From: Haliclona indistincta
Taxonomy: Eukaryota > Porifera > Demospongiae > Haplosclerida > Chalinidae
DNA length: 64,000 bases
Reading direction: 5' to 3'
Assembly: GCA_964017065.1 (NCBI GenBank)
Contig: OZ024783.1
Location: 776,893-840,892, forward strand
The translations under genes were made by a program, and so were the position numbers. The notes under the pieces were generated by a model. The model made no database searches and was not told where the DNA came from. It worked only from the letters and a program-made list of their open reading frames with translations. Positions 44,546-55,649 of this stretch are shown one piece after another (the stretch's first letter is position 1; the number at the start of each line of letters is the position of its first letter).

Positions 44546-45547
44546 AGCCGAGGGAAAACTAAAGCAGCATACAGAGCGATATTAGCAGTATAGCTAGTGC
44601 GTATGGATAGCTACTCGTAGATCTATCATGAAATTTAACGGGCTGGTTTGCTCGCAACAACACGGAGAGACGCGGTCCATGATCGACGTGTTTATTCATA
44701 AAACTCACCAGTGAAGACTTGAACGAGCTCAAGATTCCAGAAATGCAAGTTTCAACAATGCTACAATCTAGTAACAGAGCCATTTTTCCGCTGGCGCACC
44801 TAGAAGCGCCGTTGCCCTTCGAGCAGCATGGATTTTCTCGGCAGTGTGGCGTTTATTTAGAAAAATCGTTCTGTTAAGTTACTGTATAGCCCACGTGTTG
44901 GCGATCGCGTAGAGCTAAAAGACGTCCAGATCTAGCGTGCGATGGCGAAGTTTTATGCCAAAATGCGTGTTGGCTAGGGCAGCGCCATTGGAATGCTAGC
45001 TGAGTATACAGTTGCTATTGGCTGTGGTTTATCGTGTAAACAGTTGCTATGTCAGCAACCACACAATAATTATTTCATTGCAGCCGCTGTGTCGAAACGA
45101 AAAGCGCTAGAACGCTATGAAGGTACTCTATGGATACACAAAAGACCGCTCTTCTGAGCCGTGCAACACCTGGGAAAACACACAATGCCGCTGGGCAGTA
45201 AGCAGGCAAAAGCTGAATGCTGTGAAATACTATTTTCGACGTCAATTTTCGGAGACTCTGTAAAGAAGAAACGACAGTGTTCGCCACTAACCGACACCTC
45301 TCCATCCATGACAGGGCCTGAATATGTTTTGCTAGTAATCCGCCAAGTCAGTTGAGAGAAAAAGCCGAATGAGTCTTTAAAACAACACGAAACAACTGTC
45401 AGTTTGGCAACAAATTAGTATCAGATGCTATCTAGACGAAGTTTTTACTTTCATGCCCTGCCCAAAGATACGCACAAATGGAACGGTCAGGTTTTACCGC
45501 TTGCAAGCAAGCGCTGTTCGCAAATTTTGACGCCGAAAAGGCAACTC
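44546..45547. other. no recognised gene
   Basis: GC-richer than the neighbourhood. Open frames at 45115-45309 (-) and 45161-45355 (+) overlap on opposite strands with no recognisable motif, so neither is called. Confidence 0.4.
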
Positions 45548-45618
45548 GGTCGTACCTAGTCTCGTCCCCAGACCACACCCCCTCGCTTAATTGCTCGTGA
45601 GAGGGTCTGGTGGCTTTA

Positions 45619-46268
45619 TAGCCTCGTCCCCAGGCTCTCCACTTATCTGTACGGAGAGCCTGGTCGCTAATCTCACGTGAGCGCAGCGAAGATAATGAGC
45701 GTGGGCTTGGACATACCGCACACCCACGCCATTCGGTTGTTAGTCTCGTGCCGGAGCAGGTTTCGGTATCAGGTTACACACATCGCGGTATCTACAAAAT
45801 GCTGCTCCAGCTGCTTCCGCTTTACGACAAATACCAAATACATGCGTGTGCCGTGAATGACCAAGTCTCTTAGCGAAAGAATTTGGGAAGCTTTCTTCAA
45901 TGAATCTATGAATGTTAAGTGCACTCAAGGACTTATGAGGAAATTCAGCCAGCATCTCTTCCTTGATTGAATCGAATTTCACACGTTTTGGGGCAGGCCC
46001 GTCAGTCGCTGCTTCTTGGTATCGACTCTTCAGCCACTTCGATTCGTCTGATTCCATCTCTGTACTGTGCCGTAGCTAGTTCCGGTCGTAATTAGGTGGA
46101 GTTAGCAAAATACGTGGGCATGGTGGGCATGCAGGGCTAGTATGCCCACGCGCACTAATTACCTGTCTACTCTCCGTAGACAGGTAAGGCGCATCACGTG
46201 AGATTAGCGACCAGGCTCCCTGTCGGAACAAAATAGTGCCGAGAGGGTGGAGCCTGGGGACGAGGCTA
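45619..46268. mobile_element. inner Mutator-like MITE, nested, carrying a gene fragment
   Basis: Termini TAGCCTCGTCCCCAGGCTC and GAGCCTGGGGACGAGGCTA, with a perfect 9-bp duplication GTGGCTTTA (45610-45618 and 46269-46277). It is the same family as 40727-41336 and 60284-60843. Confidence 0.93.
45740..46057 (-). CDS. gene fragment inside the inner MITE (SDESKWLKS-type)
   Basis: A 105-codon open frame beginning MESDESKWLKSRYQEAA and containing FIEESFPNSFAKRLGHSRHTH. The element at 40727-41336 carries a shorter relative with the same order of motifs. The recurrence in two separately inserted elements means the fragment travels with the family. I do not recognise the parent protein. It could be a captured host exon or a degraded transposon gene. 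Confidence 0.55.
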   Translation of the reverse strand: MESDESKWLKSRYQEAATDGPAPKRVKFDSIKEEMLAEFPHKSLSALNIHRFIEESFPNSFAKRLGHSRHTHVFGICRKAEAAGAAFCRYRDVCNLIPKPAPARD

Positions 46269-47031
46269 GTGGCTTTAGTCGATTTTCTTGGGCCAGGAAG
46301 TAACTTTTTCCCCGGAATGTCTGGGATAGAATCTGATTGGTCAGAAGGCCAAGTCTTACGTAATACAATTAACCCACATCGATAATAGAATGATGGCATT
46401 GAAGATATGACAGTAGCCTTTTGCCTGACGTTCTCGACCGTGCTATCAGAGCTGCATTTGTCAGCATCGGTTATGAAAGTCTGACAGACAATCAGCGTGC
46501 GTCTTGCTCTTACCTGAGTTTGTCAAGGTAAAGACGTTTTCGTCGGCCTCCCGACTGGAGAACGCTAGAGTCTATACTCATTGGCCTGCTGTCTAGACGT
46601 CTTCGCCTTCGTAGACTGTCTCCCTCGTCTAACGCGCAAGTACATACTAGACACTTGCATTGCAGGTGCAAATTCCAACATTAATTTTATACGGATTCAT
46701 TAGTGTTACGTAACTCTTGCACACGAAAAGCCCAGGAAAGTGCAACTAAAGCCACCAGACCCTCTCACGAGCAATTAAGCGAGGGGGTGTGGTCTGGGGA
46801 CGAGACTAGGTCGTACCGAACTTGTCGATTGGTCTCTGTCGCATAGTCAACCGCAGTATACCACATCGCCCACGCATTGTTTACATGCGCGCGAATTTTT
46901 GGCGGGAACAAACTCCACGAGGACGCTGAGTAACAATTTATAGCCACTGGTTAACCGTTTCTTCAAGCCTAGGTGAGCATAATACATAGTTAGAGGTTTA
47001 GCAATAAGTAAATACATGATACTTGCAGGAT

Positions 47032-49784
47032 ATGGGAAACAAAAAGCACCATAAAAACAACCACCGACACATGTTTCAGTTGAGAAAACACAACAGAAGA
47101 AAGCGGAGTCGTGAGAAGAGTGTTCAAACAGAGGAGTTGACAGCAGGATTGGGAGGTTCAAGAATAATCAACTTGGAACAACTGCAGGGCTATGTCAATA
47201 GTTTGACAATTCATTCTGCTAATTGTGGAGGCAATATTATAATTTCAGGTGAAAAACGACATGGTCTTGCCTCCATCATTTCTACTCGGTGTTCAAAGTG
47301 TAACAGCACAATAAATTTGACCAGTTCTCAAAAGGTGAAAGGGCCTCGAGGTTACCAGCGTTGGCAGTGCAATCTTGCAGCTGTCTGGGGCCAGATGACT
47401 ACTGGTGGGGGGCACACAAAACTTGAGGAGACAATGGGTGTACTTGGTGTTCCTGTCATGAGTCCCAAGTCGTTTACGAGTAGCGAGAGAGATATTGGTG
47501 AGTGGTGGCAACAAGAGCTTGAGCAGATAATGATTGATGCTGGCAAGGAGGAAAAGCGTTTGGCTGAGGAGAGAGGGGACTATCACAAAGGAGTGCCAGC
47601 AATCACTGTTGTTGTCGATGCTGGGTGGAGCAAACGGTCTCATCGCCACTCCTACAACGCCAAGTCAGGTGTTGGTATCATCGCCGGGCAAGTAACAGGC
47701 AAGCTTCTCTACATCGGAGTGAGAAATAAGTATTGTACCGGTTGCAGACAGGGATTGTCTCAAGAGCAGCATACATGCTACAAGAACTGGGAAAGGTCTT
47801 CTTCGGAGATGGAGCCAGACATAATCTTGGAAGGCTTCAAGCAGGCAGAGAAGGTGCATGGAGTTAGATACAAGAGGTTTGTAGGTGATGGTGACAGCTC
47901 GGTGTACCCGACACTAATCGACAGCGTGCCAGAATGGGGTCGCTATATTGAGAAGATCGAGTGCGCAAATCACTGCTACAAGTGTTATAGATCTGCACTG
48001 GAGAAGCTAGTCATGGAAAAGCCTTCATACAAAGGTAGAGGGGGGCTAACCAAAAGAATGCGTTGCCGACTGACAAGTGCTGCTCGTTGCGCAATTAAAA
48101 TGCGCAGCAAAGAACCAGACAAAGGAAAGGCTATCAAACTTCTTGAGCGTGATCTTCAGAATGGTCCCTACCACTGCTTTGGCCAACACGAACAGTGCAG
48201 TGCCGACTTTTGTTTGTCGGCAAAAGGAGAGAGTGGATTCTTTAGATTCGTCTTCTACTGATGATGCAGCAACAGATGACACGGAAACTGATCTTTTCAT
48301 GGATGACAACGATGAACTTGCATGTAAGTTTACCTAAGGAAAACACATACCAATAATATTAGGATAGACAAGCAATCGTACATTAATTTCTCATTTTTAA
48401 TTTTATTGTAGTGTCTGCAGACGCCATCCTGAATCAGGAAAGATTATGGGAAGAAACACTAGCTGACGATCCAGCCACAGAAGCCGAGGCACGACATGGT
48501 GGAACCGTTTCCACTGAAATTGACCCAGCTTTGATGCATGACATTCAGGTTATCGTTAGCCGGCTTGTCGCAAAAGCAAAGCAACTAATTGGAAATTTCA
48601 CAACGAACCTCGTCGAGGGATGGATGCAAGTACGATCAAAATATGACGGGGGAAAGGTGATAAACCGATCCCAAAGTGGTTCATGGGAGCACCGATGCTA
48701 TGGTGCTGGGCTGCAGCACAACCTAGGAAAGAGCTGGGGACCACCTACTTGGGAAAAAATGACCAGCTCTCCACCTAATCCAGTTTTCATTGACACAGCT
48801 GAATCTTCAGCTAAGAAAGTTGAAAAGACACGAAAACGCAAGGCCACAGAAACGGCCAAAGAAAGTCGACGAAAGAGTAAATACTCTAAAAATGACGATT
48901 CAGTAGCTGCTCAAAAAGCATACAGCCGACATGGCAATGCTATACAGCCTGCAGACATTACTGATGATGTTTCTCCAGAGCAACTTGAAGACCTGAAAAG
49001 AAATTTCTACACAACACAGATTGCAGTGACGAAGGAGCAGATCGAAGCCATTGAGCAAGAGACTAAAGATCAAAGTGAAAGTGAAACATGGATGAAAGAG
49101 AGAGCAAAACGTTGTACAGCATCACGCGTAGGCAGCATACTAAAGATGAGAAAAACAACAAAGAGAAGCAAGAAGGTAGAGGAGATCGTGTACAGTAGGT
49201 TTAGAGGAAATCGGGCAACACATTATGGAAAGAGCACAGAAGACATAGCCAGGCACCAGTATGTAGCTTACCAGCATCAGAATGGTCACGCAGGCTTGCA
49301 AGTAATCCGAACTGGTCTTGTTGTCAGTACTGATAACCCATGGCTAGCAGCTAGTCCGGACGACAAAGTTCACGATCCTAGTGCATCACAATCTCTGGGC
49401 ATAGCTGAGTACAAAAATCCATATGCAGCAAGAGATCTCTCCTTGGCTGAGGCCTGTGACCAAGTCAAATCATTCTGTTTGAAAAGGCAAGTCACTGAGG
49501 AGAAAGGAAGAGAAACATGTATATACAGGCTGAAAAAAAGACACGACTACTTCTACCAAGTGCAATGCCAAATGTTCTGCTGTAATCTAGAATGGTGTGA
49601 CTTTGTAGTGCGAACTAATAAGGAACTCCATGTGGAGCGAATATTCAGAGATCAGGACTGGTGGAACAAGCAACTGCCAAAATTGAAGAACTTCTACTTC
49701 AATGCACTCTTGCCAGAGTTGGCATGCCCAAAATACAACAAAGGAGGAATAAGAGAACCAGAATTGGCCACTGATGAAGCTTAG
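47032..49784 (+). CDS. Mutator-like transposase joined to YqaJ-type nuclease, one frameshift
   Basis: First part 47032-48261: catalytic motifs of the MULE superfamily, DAGWSKR (first D, near residue 195), GDGDSSVYP (second D, near residue 285) and ECANHCYKCY (the C/H motif after it). Near 48215-48225 the frame must shift by one base to continue into an acidic linker (DSSSTDDAATDDTETDLF) that ends at a GTAAGT donor (48325). An acceptor at 48411 joins the second part, 48412-49784. That part has a conserved WMQVRSKYDGGK segment and a YqaJ/lambda-exonuclease-like domain: ASRVGSIL, ASPDDKV, EYKNP and YQVQCQM carry the expected catalytic D, E-x-K and Q. The gene probably encodes a single transposon protein, or did before the frameshift. 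A non-coding leader exon may end at 46970 (AAGCCTAG^GTGAGC). Terminal repeats of this element were not found. Confidence 0.78.
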
Positions 49785-50091
49785 ATACTTTCATATTCAA
49801 GCAATATATCCCTTCATTCTCATACTCCCATTTTCCTATAATACTGTACTCTTATCTATACTAGCTATTCTCTTGCTCTATCTAAATTACACTTACAATA
49901 TTGTGCCTCCTTGGATTATATATCCAGCTGATGAGTTGTTGAATCCCGAGAGATTTCTAACGGAGAACCTACATGTCTTGTCAGGGCTGTTATATCCTGT
50001 TTACACAGAAGCGTAGTTGTTAATTATATTCATACATCATTACAATTTAAGAGGAGACCACTTGAGATTAATTGACCGTGGACGCAGAGCA
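49785..50091. other. junction between the transposase gene and ROCO
   Basis: AT-rich sequence. An open frame at 49774-50016 overlaps the transposase end and has only hydrophobic low-complexity character, so it is not called. Homology with the left arm begins at AGGAGACCACTTGAG near 50052, which precedes the ROCO ATG. Confidence 0.6.
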
Positions 50092-53000
50092 ATGGCTGAA
50101 GGACGACGAGAAGAACAATACATAATCGAGTTTAAGAACGAGAACAAGCTTATGGCGGAGCAGCTGCTACCCAGCATACCACAACCAGCTACCATCACGA
50201 CAACGTTCAAGTCCAGACTGTATCATTATGAGTTATCATTGGTCTCTCTGCTCCACCTAGCTGCGTACTGGGGCTGGAGGAATGTCGTCACTTCGCTAGT
50301 ATCAGTGTATAATTGTGCCGCCAACTGCAAGGACGAGAAGAGACACATTCCACTGCATTATGCCGCCAGCAATGGACACCTCGAGGTGGTGAAATATTTC
50401 ATAGTTGAACTACATTGTGACCCTATGGACAAGAACCAGTATGGCTATACACCACTTCACTTTGCTTGTGATAATGGTCACCTCAACATTGCTCAGTATC
50501 TCATCAGAGAGGAACACTGTAACCCATCATGTGAGACCAATTCTGGCTATACACCACTTCACTTTGCTTGTGATAATGGTCACCTCAACATTGCTCAGTA
50601 TCTCATCAGAGAAGAACACTGTAACCCATCATGTGAGGACAATAATGGCTGGACACCACTTCACTATGCTTGTAATGATGGCCACGCCCACATTGTACAA
50701 TATCTGTTATCAACTGGTCGAGTCAATCCACTGACTAAGAACAAGTTAGGCCTCCCTGCATTGGCCTTGGCTAGTGACAGGTATGATATCATTAAACTAT
50801 TTGAACCATTCGAAGAGTGCAGGACAGCCTTCCCAGTGCACACGTTCACTAAACTGATACTCACAGGAGACAGTGGAGCTGGTAAGACTACCATAACTGA
50901 ACTCATCGTCCGCCTAGCTAGTTCTACAGCTGTAGAGTGTGTCGCTGATGTTCAACGCTACACAGCAGGGATCGTTCCGCACCACATCCAGAGTGAGCAG
51001 CTGGGCAACTTTGTCGTGTATGACTTTGCTGGACAGCAAGAATACTACTCGAGTCATGATGCCGTGCTCGAGCAAGTGATGCGAAGGTCAGCAGCCATGT
51101 TTCTCTGTGTGGTAGACCTGAGTGAGAGCAAGGAAAAGATCTGTGAGTCGCTCCACTACTGGCTAAGCTTTATCGACAATGCCTGCAGCACAGCAGAGGG
51201 ACGATCGCACGTGGTGATCATTGGTAGCCATGCCGACCTGGTCATGTCGTCGGTGGAGGAGAAGAGCTCGCTGCTGCAGACCATCATAGCTACCAGAAGA
51301 GTAAGACGCCAGTTGTATGTAGAGTGCATTGCTATGGACTGTCGCAGAACCAACACTGATGCTTCACGTCGTTTGATCGCCACACTCACCAACAGCCAGA
51401 AAGCTATCACTGCCAGTCAGCCCGTCATCCACTACTATTCTCATGTTGTCTACGCATTCCTTCGTACCAAGCTGAACGTGGTAGGCTGTACACTACATGA
51501 TCTTGTCTCTGCAATCGCTAAGGAAAACGATTCTTCTCTCCCTAGCGACCAGTCTGTCCTCACAGAGATCCTCACCACTCTCAGTGATAAAGGTCTCATC
51601 CTCTTTATACGCCATCATCAATCCAGCTGGATCGTAGTGAAGACAGAAGCCTTGCTAAACGAAATCAACGGAACACTGTTCGCTCCTGACCACTTCAAGG
51701 AGCATCGTGATCTTGCCAGCAACACTGGCATAGTACCCGTCTCTAACCTTCACAAAGTGTTTCCCGACTACAACTCAGAAATGCTCGTCGGATTTCTCAC
51801 TTCATTAGATTTCTGTCGACCAGTGGACCCATCAGTGCTGCAGTATACCAACCTCCAGACCACACCCTCTCACTCCACAGCTGATCTCCTCTTCTTCCCT
51901 GGTCTCGTTCAGTCAGAGCGACCAGACATCCTTGTCCAGCAGCTAGGAGCACTAGAGTTTGGCTGGTGTCTGAGGAGCATGGATCCACACGAATTCTTGA
52001 GCTCTCGTTTTCTTCATCTTCTCCTACTTTCCGTTGCCTATGAATTTCCTCTAGCCGGTCGATTTAACCCTTACTCTTCCGTCAGTGGTCTCCAGCGCAA
52101 GTGTACAATATGGAGGAATGGCATCTTCTGGAGGGACGACAACAACACTTGTACTGTGATAGAGCTACTTGACAACAACCGATGTGTGATGGTGGCTATG
52201 TCGTACACCAGTATAGTAGAGTATGCCAAGCTTCGTGGTTCTCTTATAGCACTAATCCGTCGCCTCCTGCACAAGCATTCTCCAGCTCCAGAGGTGTGTA
52301 AGTTCCTCATCTCTCCCGATCTTGTCCGCCAGTACCCTATTGATACCTTCCCTGACACTGACCTGTTCGACATGTGTGACGTTGCTCGATCCATCCTACA
52401 ACGCAAGCCAGTTATCCTCAGCCATGCAGATGGGCGTGGTCACCTCAAGACACAGTCACTTCCCTTTGAGCCTTACCACCTCCTTGCTCCCTCTTATGTC
52501 TCTCAACTGTTCAATCCTAACAAGGCTGACCAGCCAGTTCCTGGTCCTCTCCTCCATGAGGTAAGGCAGCTCTGTCATGACACTAAGATCAAGCCACAAG
52601 TATACAAGGAACTGAGAGAGCATCTGGACATGCTGAGTCTATTCGTTGGTACGAATCCTCTGGTGAGCAGTGTGGCTGTACTGTAGCATGTGATGGTAGT
52701 AATGTTTCTCTGGTGTGTACAGGAGGTGGCTGGCTTGAAGGAGCAGGACCTACCAAGTGATCCACCCACAGCTGCTGGTAGCTCCAGTACCCTCAGTGAC
52801 ACAAGTTGTGACAGTATTGTTATTGTATGTTCAGGCTCAGTTAGTCAGACTCCTCCCAGTACTCACTCTGATCTACCAGTACCCAGTGTAGACCTGTCCA
52901 ATATACCTGATGATGGTACACTAGGTGAGTCAGTGGATCATACAATCATCTCTCTATAATGTATCACTGCTGCAGATATCTCTCATCTTCCTGACTTGAT

Positions 53001-53214
53001 GATAGCTCTAAACTATATCACTAGTGAGTGGTTTGATCTTGGACTACACCTCAGAGTGAATTATGGTACTTTGAAAGAAATTGAAGCAAATTACAAGTTT
53101 GTCAAACAGTGCACGAGAGAGATGCTGGCAATATGGCTGATGGGACCAGGAGTATGTACTAAACACACTCTCAGAACAGCACTAATGAATATTAACTGCA
53201 CAATAGAGTATTAG
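50092..53214 (+). CDS. ankyrin-Roc-COR-Death (ROCO family) protein, right copy, uninterrupted
   Basis: Exons 50092-52662, 52723-52924 and 52976-53214 join in phase, about 1003 residues. I chose the ATG at 50092 (MAEGRREEQY) because the matching codons exist in the left copy; the upstream frame is not conserved. About six ankyrin repeats (TPLHFACDNGHLNIAQYLI type) come first. The Roc GTPase follows, with P-loop GDSGAGKTT near residue 260, DFAGQQEYY and SHAD, then COR. A Ser/Thr/Pro linker (SSSTLSDTSCDS) leads into a Death-like domain (LITSEWFDLGLHL-type core, read as YITSEWFDLGLHL ... YGTLKEIE). This Death domain differs from that of the left copy, whereas Roc-COR is nearly identical. Nothing breaks the frame, so this copy is the better candidate for a working gene. 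Confidence 0.92.
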
Positions 53215-53330
53215 TATTATTGCTCAGAAGAGTATTTTTATAATAATAAATTATTTATTGTAATACGACATTGTCAGGTGACACACTTTAAGCGTTCTGA
53301 TTGGTTAGAGGTCACATGGTTTGCTTCTCT

Positions 53331-53590
53331 GGTGAGCAGTGTACTGTAGCATGTGATGACAATCTCAGCTGGTGTGAGCTGCTCAATGACTGGCAGTCTC
53401 TAGGTCTAGCCCTGGGGTTGCTGTACCCCACACTATAGTCTACTGATCACTACTGAGCAGTGATCTCATCACATGATGGTGAGTTAGAGCTGCTAGTGTA
53501 CTGGACTGGTACTGTGTCAGTTGTCTCTCATACAGGACTAGGAGGAACTAGAGCTAGCAGTGATGTCTACAGGAATATCATGGCTCCACT
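53331..53590 (+). pseudogene. remnant of the left-type Death-domain exon and 3' region
   Basis: Starts with a duplicate of the donor region at 52661-52700 (CTGGTGAGCAGTGT, TGTAGCATGTGATG). It then encodes DWQSLGLALGLLYPTL followed by TAG, matching the left-copy Death domain (DWQSLGLELGLLYPTL) before a deletion. It then follows the left-copy 3' flank. It is therefore a decayed version of the exon still intact at 8765-9024. Confidence 0.8.
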
Positions 53591-53989
53591 TCTATTAATA
53601 GTACATGAGACAGATTTAATTTTTTCACAATAAATTTTATTTGAAACTTGAATAAACGGGATTTCAGGATGGGCGTGACTAATGTGAGCTAGCTGGTAGT
53701 AGTAGCCACACCTACAGCTGGGAGGAGTCACACTATCACACACTCACTTATCACACACCCTCACCTTCCTCACTAAGAGAGAGTTGAGATTGAGTGACTG
53801 CTGAGAGAGAGTTGAGATAGATATTGCTTACCCTCTTGTGTGTTGGGATACCACAGATGTAGACGAAAGAGAGGCGGGGAGAATGGGAGGGGCTTTAACT
53901 ACGCTTTATTATTCTGGTACAATGATAGAAGGAGAAAGAGAGGGAGATCGAGAGATAGAGTGAGTGGGTGGGTAAGTGAGTCACTCACT

Positions 53990-54215
53990 CTACCACCCTC
54001 ACTACTATCACCATCACTACTATCACCCATCACTACTATCACCATCACCCTCACTACTATCACCATCACTACTATCACCATCACTACTATCACCCTCACT
54101 ACTATCACCCTCACTACTATCACCCTCACTACTATCACCATCACTAGTATCACCCTCACTAGTATCACCCTCACTACTATCACCATCACTACTATCACCA
54201 TCACTGCTATCACTA
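53990..54215 (+). repeat. minisatellite of 15-bp type (ACTATCACCATCACT)
   Basis: Counterpart of 8010-8215 on the complementary strand, about 14 units, directly before the small exon at 54227. Confidence 0.9.
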
Positions 54216-54226
54216 TCACAGAGTAG

Positions 54227-54354
54227 CGGAGATCAATGCTAGTGCCATTGACCACTTTGGTACAGAGGCATCCACCATGATACGACTATCTAGAGCTCAG
54301 AGACATGTAGAAGAGGAACAACAAAGGACCAGTCAACAGCAGCAGCAGAAGTAA
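54227..54354 (+). CDS. short 3'-terminal exon of an unrecognised gene (right copy)
   Basis: Reads AEINASAIDHFG and continues EASTMIRLSRAQRHVEEE to a Q-rich end and TAA. It has the same frame as 7863-7999, with a nine-base in-frame deletion. An upstream exon near 53857-53932 has VDEREAGRMGGALTTL. Unrecognised; see the left copy. Confidence 0.4.
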
Positions 54355-54506
54355 CTATTATTTTTATTGATATCCGAATCAGAATAATAATTATTGTAAC
54401 AATCATTTGAACATTTTTTTTGTTTTAAGCTGAAATAATTCCTACGTACTTTTAAAGCACTGTACCATCGCAACGTACTCGTGAGTCATCACAACACTGA
54501 ATTGAA

Positions 54507-54630
54507 AAGTATCACCTTCATGCACTAATGTGTTCAGTCTCTGTAGTCACTGTTGTCTTTATTCACACAATGGAGGATGATCAGAGACTGAACACATTAG
54601 TGCATGAAGGTGGTGGCACTCTACACTTCA
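54507..54630. mobile_element. hairpin MITE, copy 4
   Basis: Same family as 1074-1189. It lies between the 3' ends of the unknown exon and androglobin copy C, matching copy 2 on the left arm, with the loop in opposite orientation as expected for the inverted arm. Confidence 0.85.
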
Positions 54631-54798
54631 TCATTGCAGGAGCTAGATCACTGTATTCTGAATCGCTGTACTGGATAACGTACCATAATATTGTACATGT
54701 ACTTGAGCTGTAAACCGTTACCATGGAGACACAGTATTGCTAATCCTGTGTATAGTTGTTAGTTGATAATAACCAATGTATGTGTGTGTGTGTGTCTG

Positions 54799-55615
54799 TC
54801 ATTTCCTCTTCTTGCCGGTGGTCTTCCTCTTGCCCTTAGTGTCCTTCTCAGTAGCCTCCTCCTGCCTGGCTCTCTCCTCAGCACTCTCTGCCTCACGCTC
54901 TCTCTCATATTTTGCTCGCATTGCCTCGCGTGTCTTGTTCAACACTTTACGATCCTCATCCAGCTTACCCTGGGAGGGAGGAGGAACAGGTCACATGACT
55001 ATCACATGATATTCACACATAGATCACATGCTCATTTCCACATCACAAGTTTGTCACATGAGTTTGGGTCTAGTTAGAGATGATGAAATGCACAAGCATA
55101 GGGATTATTGCAAAATTTAATTGTAGCTTGCAGATACGTCAAAAGAATTTTTACTGCTGTTCGAAAATTTGATTCCCACGAAAATAATTTGTTTATTACT
55201 GACCTGCCATTCCTCTACTAGCTCTACTTGATGGTGTTTGAGCATGTTCCTGTGTCGTCTCTCTTCATCTCTCAAGCTCAGTACACTGTTCCTCCACTCC
55301 TTGTAGTCCCTCACTGCTGTCCTCTTGTGCTGATCTAGCTCTTCAGCTAGTGAGCTGTCCAGGAGCTGCTGACAACCATTGCTAGGACTATGAGGGAGAG
55401 AGGGAGGGAGAGGGAGAGAGGGTGAGAGAGGGAGAGGGAGAGTTTGTGAGAGGGGGAGGGAGAGATTGAGAGAGAGACCAGGTCTTCTTACATGATGTAT
55501 TGTGAGATATCGAGTGATTTGAGTGGAGTAGGAGTGAACTGAGGAATGAGTGAAGAGGTGCTGGTAGGAGCTGCTGTACTACTACCACCATCAACCACTG
55601 AGCTAGACCCTTCTG

Positions 55616-55649
<34 letters not shown>

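Larger units (their letters stand above)
45557..46808. mobile_element. outer Mutator-like MITE, TIR TAGTCTCGTCCCCAG, host of a nested insertion
   Basis: Termini TAGTCTCGTCCCCAGACC and GGTCTGGGGACGAGACTA, with a perfect 9-bp duplication GGTCGTACC (45548-45556 and 46809-46817). About 60 bp inside its left end a related element (45619-46268) has inserted, so the outer element is the older. Without the inner insertion it is about 590 bp. Confidence 0.92.

Noticed and set aside
49774..50016. 80-residue hydrophobic open frame between transposase and ROCO
   Set aside because: Overlaps the transposase end and shows only AT-driven hydrophobic residues; no left-arm counterpart.
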